A stretch of 55,083 nt of DNA from JAWXCM01 sp034408745 (GTDB lineage Bacteria > Acidobacteriota > Terriglobia > Bryobacterales > Bryobacteraceae): assembly GCA_034408745.1 (NCBI GenBank), contig JAWXCM010000192.1:1-55083 (forward strand), in the 5' to 3' direction. Each line of letters opens with the position of its first letter. Position 1 is the stretch's first letter. Shown one piece after another: positions 1 through 6,972 of this stretch. Made by a program: the position numbers and the translations under genes. The notes below the pieces were generated by a model. That model ran no database searches. It saw nothing but the letters and a program-made list of their open reading frames with translations, and was not told where the DNA came from.

Positions 1-305
1 CCTTACTCCTCTTGATCGGCGCTTTCCTGTTCCTGAAGAAGAAAAAGAAACCTAAGAAACAGGCTGGAGTTCAAATGACGCAGGGTCTGCCGGCTGCAAC
101 CACAGCAGCTGCCCTGGCAAATGCGGCGGGCAACGCTATAGAAGGCGAGCCGTCGAAAATGCTGGCGAAGGCGCAGGAGCGAGTTGTGCAGACAGCCAGA
201 ATCGAGTCACTTGTGGATGAATTGCGTGCCGGTATCGCCAGTGATCCCCTGCTGGCAGCCTCGGTACTGCGGACCTGGCTGGATGACGGAGAACCATCCC
301 GATGA
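1..305 (+). CDS. fliF: Flagellar MS-ring protein FliF, C-terminal fragment (5' truncated by window edge)
   Basis: The reading frame is open from base 3 and its start lies outside the window. It begins with a hydrophobic stretch (LLLLIGAFLF) followed at once by a lysine-rich stop-transfer run, which matches the second transmembrane helix of FliF. A cytoplasmic tail of about 80 residues follows. The tail ends in a conserved-looking helix (RIESLVDELRAGIASDP, then VLRTWLDDG), which resembles the FliF C-terminus that binds the FliG N-terminal domain. FliF forms the inner-membrane MS ring, the base for rotor and export gate. The stop overlaps the fliG start by four bases (ATGA), so the two are translationally coupled. 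Identity rests on this tail and on the fliG-H-I-J context. Confidence 0.82.
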   Translation, partial: LLLLIGAFLFLKKKKKPKKQAGVQMTQGLPAATTAAALANAAGNAIEGEPSKMLAKAQERVVQTARIESLVDELRAGIASDPLLAASVLRTWLDDGEPSR

Positions 306-1312
306 GTGTGGATCAGCAGGAATGGCAGGGCGTGATGAAGGCCGCGGCGCTGTTGGCGACTCTCGGCGAGAGGGTCGGCGCGCAGGTACTAAAGCACCTC
401 AGCGAAGAAGAGATACAGCGGCTAATGCAGGCTCTGGCACAGATGGAGCACCTCACTTCAGTCCGTGCCGAAGGTATCCTGGAAGAGTACAGGCAGATGC
501 TGCTGGCCCAGCAATTCGTGGTGAAGGGCGGCATCGAATACGCTCGCGGAATGCTTTACAGCGCGTTTGGGCCGGACGTCGCCACACGGTTGATGGATCG
601 ACTGAAAGAGCGCATGGCGGCCGAGACGGCCAACTTCGACGCGCTTCGAAAGGCCGACCCGCAGCAGCTGGCAAAGTTCATACACAACGAGCATCCGCAA
701 ACGATCGCACTTGTGCTTTCGCATTTGAACTCCTCACAGGCGGCCGCACTCCTGAGTTCGCTGCCACAGGATCTGCAGTCCGACGTTTCGATGAGAATGG
801 CGCATATTGACCAGATCTCGCCCGACGTGATCAATAAAATCGCCGGCGTTATCGAGCAAAAGCTGAAGACACTGGGCGAATTTAGCCGCGAGTCTTACGG
901 TGGTGTTAAGGCCGTCGCCGAGATGATAAACCGCCTCGACCTGACGGTAGGGAGAGAGATCCTGACCACCATCGAGCAGCACGACTCCAAACTGTGCGAC
1001 ACAATCCGCCACCTGATGTTTGTCTTTGAGGATTTGATACAGCTGGACATTCGGGATCTGAAGGACTTGATCCAGAAGGCCGACCGCAAGACGCTGACCG
1101 TCGCCATGAAGGGCACCAGCGAGCAGCTTCGCGAGCGCATCTTCAGCGTTCTCTCTCAGCGCAGCGCCGAGATGCTGAAGGAGGATATCGAGGTGGCGGG
1201 TGCAGTCAAGATTCGCGAGGTAGAAGCGGCCCAGCAGGAAATCATCGCACAGGTTCGGGAGATGGAGCGCGACGGCACAATCACGCTGCAGCAGAACGAA
1301 TATGTCGTGTAG
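302..1312 (+). CDS. fliG: Flagellar motor switch protein FliG
   Basis: A 336-residue protein of normal FliG length. It carries the EHPQT motif of the middle domain at residues 130-134 and the GGVKAVAEMIN segment. The C-terminal charged helix (starting MFVFEDLIQLD, about residue 239) supplies the residues that face the stator. FliG joins the FliF ring to the FliM/FliN C-ring and is the rotor protein on which torque acts. It overlaps fliF by four bases and fliH by eleven, so it sits in one tightly packed operon. No residue expected for function appears to be missing. Confidence 0.97.
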   Translation: MSVDQQEWQGVMKAAALLATLGERVGAQVLKHLSEEEIQRLMQALAQMEHLTSVRAEGILEEYRQMLLAQQFVVKGGIEYARGMLYSAFGPDVATRLMDRLKERMAAETANFDALRKADPQQLAKFIHNEHPQTIALVLSHLNSSQAAALLSSLPQDLQSDVSMRMAHIDQISPDVINKIAGVIEQKLKTLGEFSRESYGGVKAVAEMINRLDLTVGREILTTIEQHDSKLCDTIRHLMFVFEDLIQLDIRDLKDLIQKADRKTLTVAMKGTSEQLRERIFSVLSQRSAEMLKEDIEVAGAVKIREVEAAQQEIIAQVREMERDGTITLQQNEYVV

Positions 1313-1982
1313 ACTCCTGCGGGATTCACGAGGACTGCCGGCAGTTCCTCTGTTTGAAGCCGAGCCCGGCAAGACACCCTCGTCTTCGGCCGCACCGTTG
1401 CCGTGGCAACTTTCCGAAGGTACGGCGCAGCAGCCGTCGAATGACGAGGTAGCTCGGTTACGGGAGAGAGTGCGCGAACTGGAAGCCGCAGCCCTGCGCA
1501 ATGCCGAGACGGTTCGCACCGCGGCCCTGCGGGAAGGCGAAGCCAGCGGCTACGAAAAGGCAGCGGCAGCCGCACGTCCGGTAATGGAAAAACTGGCCAC
1601 CGCGATCGCCGATATCGGAGCGATGCGGGCACGTGTCCGGGGGGAAGCCGAGCAGGATCTGGTGACACTTTCCCTGGCAATTGCCCGACGCATTCTGCGG
1701 CGTGAGATCTCGGTCGATCCGGACGCCGTGCAGGGCCTGGTGCGATCGGCACTGGAAAAGCTGCAGTCCAGAGACATCACTCGGGTTCGGGTTTTTCCCG
1801 GGCACGAAGATGCTGTGCGGCGTTGCCTGGCAGCGGCTCACGCCGGGTCCGTCGAACTTTTGCCAGACCCTGCGATGCAGGCCGGCGACATTCTGGTGGA
1901 AACGTCCCGGGGCAATCTGGACGCCTCGGTGGAAACGCAGTTGCGGGAGATCGAACGAGGTTTTGCAGACAGGCTCCGATGA
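1302..1982 (+). CDS. fliH: Flagellar export apparatus protein FliH
   Basis: A 226-residue protein between fliG and fliI, the usual place for fliH. The N-terminal part is variable and Pro/Ser/Ala-rich. Residues from about 48 to 130 are charged and Ala-rich and should form the long FliH helix. The C-terminal part (for example LVTLSLAIARRILRREI and the GDILVETSRGNLDASV segment) matches the FliH/HrpE/V-ATPase-E-like fold. FliH binds FliI, holds it inactive in the cytoplasm and brings it to the export gate. The chosen ATG lies within the last codons of fliG, and the stop overlaps the fliI start (ATGA). Confidence 0.9.
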   Translation: MSCRLLRDSRGLPAVPLFEAEPGKTPSSSAAPLPWQLSEGTAQQPSNDEVARLRERVRELEAAALRNAETVRTAALREGEASGYEKAAAAARPVMEKLATAIADIGAMRARVRGEAEQDLVTLSLAIARRILRREISVDPDAVQGLVRSALEKLQSRDITRVRVFPGHEDAVRRCLAAAHAGSVELLPDPAMQAGDILVETSRGNLDASVETQLREIERGFADRLR

Positions 1983-3322
1983 CAAACAGTCAGGGTATGG
2001 ATCTAAAGGATTTGATCGAGGCGGTCAACAGCATCGATCCGCTGCAGTGGAGCGGCGAGGTGACTGAGATGGTGGGACTGTTGATCGAGTCCCGCGGTCC
2101 CGCTGCCGCGGTGGGCAGTTTTTGCGAAGTCCTGACCGCGTCGGGAAAAGTGGTTCGGACCCAGGTGGTTGGATTTCGGAACGGGCGCGTATTGTCCATC
2201 CCACTCGAGGAAACTGACGGTATTCAGCTCGGCGACCGCGTGGTGGCACGTGACGAGGACAGCAGGCTTGGAGTCGGACCCGATCTGCTCGGGCGGGTGC
2301 TGGATGGCTTCGGAGAACCTCTCGACGAAGGTCCGCGTCTGCAGCCGGCAACGTGGTACAACCTGTTCGCGACTCCGCCCAACCCGCTTAGCCGCGAACC
2401 TGTTACGGAACCACTCGTGACAGGAATCCGCGTCATCGACGGGCTGCTGACGTGTGGCAAGGGGCAGCGCATCGGACTGTTTGGGGGCAGCGGGGTCGGA
2501 AAGAGTACGCTGCTGGGCACGATGTCGCGGCAGAACGGCGCCGACGTGACGGTAATTGCTCTGATCGGCGAGCGCAATCGTGAAGTTCGCGCGTTCCTCG
2601 ACCATGAACTCGGCCCCGAAGGGCGAAAGAAGTCGGTGGTAGTAGTGGCCACGTCGGACCGGCCAGCACCGCTGCGGATCCGGGCCTGCTATGTCGCTCT
2701 GGCAGTGGCTGAATATTTCCGGGACCAGGGAAAGAGCGTGCTGCTGGTGATGGACTCGGTGACGCGGCTCGCAATGGCTCAGCGCGAGATCGGACTTGCA
2801 GCGGGTGAGCCACCCAGCCAAAAAGGCTATACACCGTCGGTATTCAATCTGTTGCCGAAGATTTTCGAACGGGCGGGCAACTTCGCGAATGGCTCGATTA
2901 CTGGTTTCTTTACGGTGCTGGTGGAGGGCGACGATTTCAACGAGCCGATTTGCGATGCCGTTCGCGGGATCCTTGACGGACACGTTGTGTTGTCGCGATC
3001 GCTGGGATCGGCGGGCCACTATCCCGCGGTGGACGTGCTCCAGTCGGTGAGCCGGGTGATGCCACAAATCGTGGCGCCAAACCATCTGAAAGCCTCGCAG
3101 AAAGTACGCGAGGCTATGGCGTGCTACGAGCGCTCCGCTGACCTCATCCAGCTGGGAGCCTATGTGGCTGGAACGAACCCTCAGCTCGACAACGCGGTGC
3201 GAAATCACGACAGGGTAATGGACTTCCTGCGGCAGAGTTCCGGGGTAAAGGCACCGATTACCGAGACCCTGGACAGCCTTGCCGGTATTGCGACGTCTTT
3301 GGGACTGGAGAGTAATCGATGA
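1979..3322 (+). CDS. fliI: Flagellum-specific ATPase FliI
   Basis: FliI is the ATPase of the flagellar type III export system and is related to the F1 beta subunit. From the ATG at 1979, which overlaps the fliH stop, the product is 447 residues, the standard length. The open frame extends back to 1823, but that part is only fliH read in another frame. The P-loop GGSGVGKST is at residues 169-177, followed by a Walker B-like LLVMDSVTR. The segments GERNREVRAF and EPPSQKGYTPSVF are typical of the FliI/YscN family. An internal ATG at 1997 is a possible alternative start. Overlap with fliJ by four bases again suggests coupled translation. Confidence 0.97.
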   Translation: MTNSQGMDLKDLIEAVNSIDPLQWSGEVTEMVGLLIESRGPAAAVGSFCEVLTASGKVVRTQVVGFRNGRVLSIPLEETDGIQLGDRVVARDEDSRLGVGPDLLGRVLDGFGEPLDEGPRLQPATWYNLFATPPNPLSREPVTEPLVTGIRVIDGLLTCGKGQRIGLFGGSGVGKSTLLGTMSRQNGADVTVIALIGERNREVRAFLDHELGPEGRKKSVVVVATSDRPAPLRIRACYVALAVAEYFRDQGKSVLLVMDSVTRLAMAQREIGLAAGEPPSQKGYTPSVFNLLPKIFERAGNFANGSITGFFTVLVEGDDFNEPICDAVRGILDGHVVLSRSLGSAGHYPAVDVLQSVSRVMPQIVAPNHLKASQKVREAMACYERSADLIQLGAYVAGTNPQLDNAVRNHDRVMDFLRQSSGVKAPITETLDSLAGIATSLGLESNR

Positions 3323-3771
3323 AGCGGTTTGAATTCCGGCTGCAGCGGACCATGGACTGGCGTGAGAAGAAGGCTGAAGTGGAGAAGTCGGAACTGGAGC
3401 GCCTGCATGGCGTCCGCAATCATCTGACCGAGTCGCGCAATGAGGTACAGGCGGAACTGCAGGAACTCGGCCATCAGCACGCCGGCGCAAACAGCTTCAG
3501 CGCGGAAGAGTTGCACAGGCAGGCCATGTTTACTCACAGTCTCCATAATCTGGACCGCCGCCTGTCCGGCGAGGAACACCGCTGCCACCGCAATATTGAG
3601 GCGCAGGTGGAGAAGTGCGTGTCTGCAGACCGGGACCACCGTCTCCTCGAGAAGCTTCGCGATGCCGGCCACCGTCAATGGACCGCTGCCCTCGACCGCG
3701 AGACCGAAGAAACAGCCGCCGAAAACTGGAACTCCGTTCACAGCCGCAAAATACTCCCCCCGACCGAATAA
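3319..3771 (+). CDS. fliJ: Flagellar export chaperone FliJ
   Basis: A 150-residue, charged, almost entirely helical protein that begins MKRFEFRLQRTMDWREKKAE, the usual start of FliJ. The rest is predicted coiled coil rich in Glu, Arg, His and Gln. FliJ inserts in the FliI hexamer like a rotary stalk and escorts export chaperones. It directly follows fliI with a four-base overlap and is the last gene of the flagellar block here. The sequence itself is poorly conserved in this family, so the call leans on length, start motif and position. Confidence 0.87.
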   Translation: MKRFEFRLQRTMDWREKKAEVEKSELERLHGVRNHLTESRNEVQAELQELGHQHAGANSFSAEELHRQAMFTHSLHNLDRRLSGEEHRCHRNIEAQVEKCVSADRDHRLLEKLRDAGHRQWTAALDRETEETAAENWNSVHSRKILPPTE

Positions 3772-4017
3772 ACTACCGAATTTTTCCTATTACAGTTCAT
3801 ACGCCATCCGAGAAGGCAGGTGTAAGGGGCGGCAAGAGCCCTGAAACCCAGCCAGCCTGAGAAAAACACCTCTTCGGTTGAAAAGAATGAGAATCCTGCG
3901 CTCCTGCGCGCACTCAATCGGTGAAGCGAGTTTTGCACTTCAGTGAAGTTTGGTTGTGCAAATCAGGGCGTTTCCCAGGATCTCTCATTCGGTTGGTAAA
4001 TCGAAAAGGAGACTGGC
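3772..4017. promoter_or_regulatory. Intergenic region before the chemotaxis operon, with inverted repeats
   Basis: This 246-base gap separates fliJ from cheY and holds no convincing gene. It has several inverted repeats: AGGTGT at 3818-3823 with ACACCT at 3866-3871, TGCGC at 3897-3901 with GCGCA at 3908-3912, and TTTGCAC at 3932-3938 with GTGCAAA at 3956-3962. Nested in the last loop is CTTCA-G-TGAAG (3938-3948). An AAAAGGAGA ribosome-binding site stands at about 4003-4011, just before the GTG of cheY. I see no clear sigma-28, sigma-54 or sigma-70 promoter and no T-rich terminator. The palindromes could be an operator or a folded leader. Confidence 0.4.
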
Positions 4018-4383
4018 GTGAACGTACTGATTGTCGATGATTCTGCAGCGATCCGAAAGATTCTGCAGCGCGTTCTGGGGCAGGCTAATGTTCCCATGAC
4101 GCATGTGTTTGAGGCCAGCGATGGCGTGGAGGCACTTGAGGTGCTCCGCAACAACACTGTGGGGCTGATCCTCTCGGACATCAACATGCCGAGGATGGAC
4201 GGACTGCAGTTCCTGAGTGAAGTGCGGGCTGTCGATGAGTGGAAGGCCGTTCCGATCGTGATGATCACGACCGAGGGCAGTCACGCGAAGGTTATGGAGG
4301 CCGTACAGCTCGGCGCATCCGGGTATGTTCGCAAGCCCTTTACGCCGGACCAGATCAAGGAAAAGCTCGCCGGACTGATTTAG
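4018..4383 (+). CDS. cheY: Single-domain response regulator, CheY type (first copy)
   Basis: A 121-residue stand-alone receiver domain. The acidic pocket is D7/D8, the phosphate-accepting aspartate is D54 (in LSDINMPRMDG), the switch threonine is T84 or T85 and the conserved lysine is K106 (RKPFTP). Phospho-CheY normally binds FliM to change rotation, and this copy is the first gene of a che operon that follows flagellar genes. It starts with GTG at 4018 after a good AAAAGGAGA site. A second CheY lies at 10379. It is followed five bases later by a CheX-type phosphatase, which probably dephosphorylates it. Confidence 0.93.
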   Translation: MNVLIVDDSAAIRKILQRVLGQANVPMTHVFEASDGVEALEVLRNNTVGLILSDINMPRMDGLQFLSEVRAVDEWKAVPIVMITTEGSHAKVMEAVQLGASGYVRKPFTPDQIKEKLAGLI

Positions 4384-4388
4384 GCGAC

Positions 4389-4958
4389 ATGGAGACAAAT
4401 GTGTTCACAAATAACGGATTGACAGATAACGGATTGACACATACCGATGTTGTCGAAATCGTGAGAGCCGCAACCGACGACGTATTTACGACGATGCTCG
4501 CGATGACTCCTGAGAAGCAGGTAGCCTACCAGGACACAACCGCCGCGCTTTCTACAAACGGCGTCGTATCTCTGATCGGCCTGGCTGGAACGTGGGTCGG
4601 AACCGGCAGCATCTCCTGTAGTGCTGCACTCGCCTGCACTGTCGCATCCCGCCTGATGATGTCCGAGTACGACTCGGTAACTGACGACGTACTGGATGCC
4701 GTTGCCGAAGTCACCAACATGATTATCGGCAATGTAAAGACTGCCCTCGAGGAGCACCTGGGACCGATGGGACTGAGTATCCCGACCGTGATTCATGGCC
4801 GGAACTTCACGTCCCGTACGGTCGGAACGCAAGACTGGACAATTGTACCCTGCCTGCTGGAGGGCGAACTACTTGAAGTGCAACTGTGCCTTGCGAAGAA
4901 TCAAGGCCTCGGGCGGCCACGTCTGACGCTGGCCGGCGCCGCGTCGATGCAGATCTGA
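4389..4958 (+). CDS. cheX: CheX-family chemotaxis phosphatase (first copy)
   Basis: CheX proteins remove phosphate from CheY-P using a Glu and an Asn on one helix (ExxN). From the ATG at 4389 the product has 189 residues and shows E107 and N110 in AEVTNMIIGN, followed by a domain with the right CheX layout (residues 18-189). The open frame runs back to 4239 but that part overlaps cheY. The first 20 residues are unusual: they contain a tandem 15-base duplication (4411-4440). No strong ribosome-binding site is visible, so expression may depend on coupling with cheY. A GTG at 4401 is an alternative start. One catalytic helix, rather than two as in CheC, argues for CheX. Confidence 0.8.
   Translation: METNVFTNNGLTDNGLTHTDVVEIVRAATDDVFTTMLAMTPEKQVAYQDTTAALSTNGVVSLIGLAGTWVGTGSISCSAALACTVASRLMMSEYDSVTDDVLDAVAEVTNMIIGNVKTALEEHLGPMGLSIPTVIHGRNFTSRTVGTQDWTIVPCLLEGELLEVQLCLAKNQGLGRPRLTLAGAASMQI
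4411..4440 (+). repeat. Tandem direct repeat, 2 x 15 bases, in the 5' end of cheX
   Basis: Two adjacent copies of ATAACGGATTGACAG/C (4411-4425 and 4426-4440) differ only in the last base. The repeat is in frame and gives the peptide NNGLTDNGLTHT. It looks like a recent slippage duplication in a tolerant N-terminal tail. Confidence 0.9.
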
Positions 4959-4969
4959 GGAGGAAAGAA

Positions 4970-5506
4970 ATGGCTACGGCAACAAAAGCAACCGTTAACC
5001 AGGCAACGGAAAACAACTCGCCTGCAAACCGCGGAGGCAAGTATCTGAGCTTTGCTCTCGGCCGGGAAGAATACGCGATCCGTGTACTCAAAGTACGCGA
5101 AATTGTGAAACTACAGCACATTACCTCGGTGCCGGACACACCGCACGAGGTCCGCGGAGTGATCAACCTGCGAGGCAAAGTCATACCCGTAATCGACCTT
5201 CGGCTGAAGTTCGGCATGCCAGATCCCGAGTATGGGCAGCGCACCTGCATCATCGTGGTGGAAGTCGGAACGAATCAGCACGGCCCGATGGGCATCATCG
5301 TGGACGAAGTCAGCGAAGTGCTGACGCTGACCGAAAGCGACACACAGAACACCCCCGACTTCGGCAACGGCGTGGAGACTCCGTTCCTGCTCGGACTGGC
5401 GAAAGTGAAAGATAGCGTCAAGATCCTTCTCGACATCGACCAGGTTTTGATGAGTTCGGACCTTATTGGTCTAAACGCATTGGCTCGTGAGACCGCAGAG
5501 GCTTAA
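4970..5506 (+). CDS. cheW: Chemotaxis adaptor protein CheW
   Basis: CheW couples receptors to CheA in the chemosensory array. The start at 4970 follows a near-perfect GAGGAGGAAAG site, giving 178 residues; the longer frame from 4886 overlaps cheX and is not used. After a 20-residue polar tail, the CheW fold runs from KYLSFALGREEYAI through VPDTPHEVRGVINLRGK (trimmed here) to the C-terminal DIDQVL. The NLRG and VIPVIDLR segments are hallmark family features. It lies between cheX and the chemoreceptor gene, as expected for a core array component. Confidence 0.96.
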   Translation: MATATKATVNQATENNSPANRGGKYLSFALGREEYAIRVLKVREIVKLQHITSVPDTPHEVRGVINLRGKVIPVIDLRLKFGMPDPEYGQRTCIIVVEVGTNQHGPMGIIVDEVSEVLTLTESDTQNTPDFGNGVETPFLLGLAKVKDSVKILLDIDQVLMSSDLIGLNALARETAEA

Positions 5507-5511
5507 ACAAA

Positions 5512-6963
5512 ATGAAAAAATACAGCATCGGAACTCGTCTGACGCTCACATTCAGCGCACTGCTGGTGCTGGCCATGGCGATCGGCGTATCGGCAATTCT
5601 CGGCATGAACGGTCTGGTTGCCAAACTGGAGACGGCTACAGGGGCCTCGGTCAAGAAGATCGACCTCGCCAACCAGTTCAACACAGTAACCTCGGACATG
5701 CTCGTGTATCAGCGTGGGATGTACCTGGCTGCGTACGAGAACGACCGTCCGGGTGTGGAAGCAGCGAAGTCTGAATTTCGCGCGCTTGCCGAGAAAGCCA
5801 ATCAGCTCCTGAGGAACATAGAACCGTTACTGGTATCTCCCGACGGTAAGCGAATTATGGGCTCGTTGAAAGATCAAATGCCAAGGTGGCTTGCAGCGTT
5901 CCCGGAACTGGAGAGATTGTGTCTGGCCGGCGAGGCCGCGAACGCCGCCAAACGTGGAAGAGAAACCACGTTCCAAATATTCCAGGATGTGAGCAAAGGC
6001 GCCACAGAGCTAGTTGGTACAAGCCAGGCTTTGATTGACGAGGAACGAAGCGCTGCCGCGAGTCAGGTCAAGGCCAGCATGTGGCTGATCTGGGGTTCGC
6101 TCGGTCTGTTTGGTTTGGTCGGAATTGGCGCCTTCCTGATCATCCGAAACCTCAGCAATGAACTTCGGCAAACTGCGGGTGAAGTAAGTGAGATGGCCAG
6201 CCAGGTTGCGGGTGCGGCCGGGCAGGTTTCTTCCGCCAGCCAGAGCCTGGCTCAGGGCGCGTCCGAACAGGCCGCCACGCTGGAGGAGACTTCCGCTTCG
6301 GGCGAAGAGCTGACCAGCATGACGCTTCGAAACACCGAGAGCACTGCTACTGCTGCCGATCTCATGACCGACGTGGACCGTCAGGTTTCCAACGCGAACA
6401 AGACCCTCGAGCACATGGTGGTGTCCATGAATGAGATCAACGCATCGGCGGACAAGATCTCGAAGATCATCAAGGTCATTGACGAGATCGCGTTCCAGAC
6501 CAATATTCTTGCGCTCAACGCAGCAGTGGAAGCAGCGCGAGCCGGCGATGCGGGAATGGGCTTCGCAGTGGTCGCAGACGAGGTTCGCAGTCTGGCACAG
6601 CGATGCGCTCAGGCGGCACGGGATACGGCACAACTGATTGAGGAATCGATCACCCGCTCCGGAGAGGGCAAGGAAAGACTCCGGCAGGTAGCTCAGGCGA
6701 TTGACAGCATCACGGGCGGTGCAGCCAAGGTTAGCAAGCTGATTCAGGACGTCAGCTCCGGCAGCAGGGAACAGTCCACCGGCATGGAGCAAATCAACAA
6801 GGCGATCGCGCAGATGGAACGCGTGACGCAGAGCTCAGCAGCCACAGCGGAGGAGAGCGCCGCAAGCAGCGAGGAACTCAGCGCGATGGCCCAGGCGATG
6901 AAGAACACCGCCGACCAGCTATCCGTGTTGGTCGGACTGCAACAGAAGGCCGTTTCGAACTGA
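5512..6963 (+). CDS. Methyl-accepting chemotaxis protein without a HAMP domain
   Basis: A 483-residue chemoreceptor. TM1 spans about residues 10-32, a periplasmic helical domain (about 33-185) resembles the four-helix-bundle sensor class, and TM2 covers about 187-212. The signalling hairpin tip is EIAFQTNILALNAAVEAARA at about residues 325-344, and methylation-type Glu/Gln clusters are seen (ASEQAATLEETSAS near 250). Only about 40 residues separate TM2 from the first methylation helix, and the Pro and Gly-Glu pattern of a HAMP domain is missing, so the sensor appears to be joined straight to the coiled coil. It is encoded inside the che operon with cheW and cheA and probably is a main receptor for this array. 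Its ligand cannot be told from sequence. Confidence 0.92.
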   Translation: MKKYSIGTRLTLTFSALLVLAMAIGVSAILGMNGLVAKLETATGASVKKIDLANQFNTVTSDMLVYQRGMYLAAYENDRPGVEAAKSEFRALAEKANQLLRNIEPLLVSPDGKRIMGSLKDQMPRWLAAFPELERLCLAGEAANAAKRGRETTFQIFQDVSKGATELVGTSQALIDEERSAAASQVKASMWLIWGSLGLFGLVGIGAFLIIRNLSNELRQTAGEVSEMASQVAGAAGQVSSASQSLAQGASEQAATLEETSASGEELTSMTLRNTESTATAADLMTDVDRQVSNANKTLEHMVVSMNEINASADKISKIIKVIDEIAFQTNILALNAAVEAARAGDAGMGFAVVADEVRSLAQRCAQAARDTAQLIEESITRSGEGKERLRQVAQAIDSITGGAAKVSKLIQDVSSGSREQSTGMEQINKAIAQMERVTQSSAATAEESAASSEELSAMAQAMKNTADQLSVLVGLQQKAVSN

Positions 6964-6972
6964 GGAGCTGCA

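Noticed and set aside
2003..3490. A 495-codon open frame antisense to fliI
   Set aside because: It is a GC-driven shadow of a well-conserved gene with no start signal or recognisable domain.
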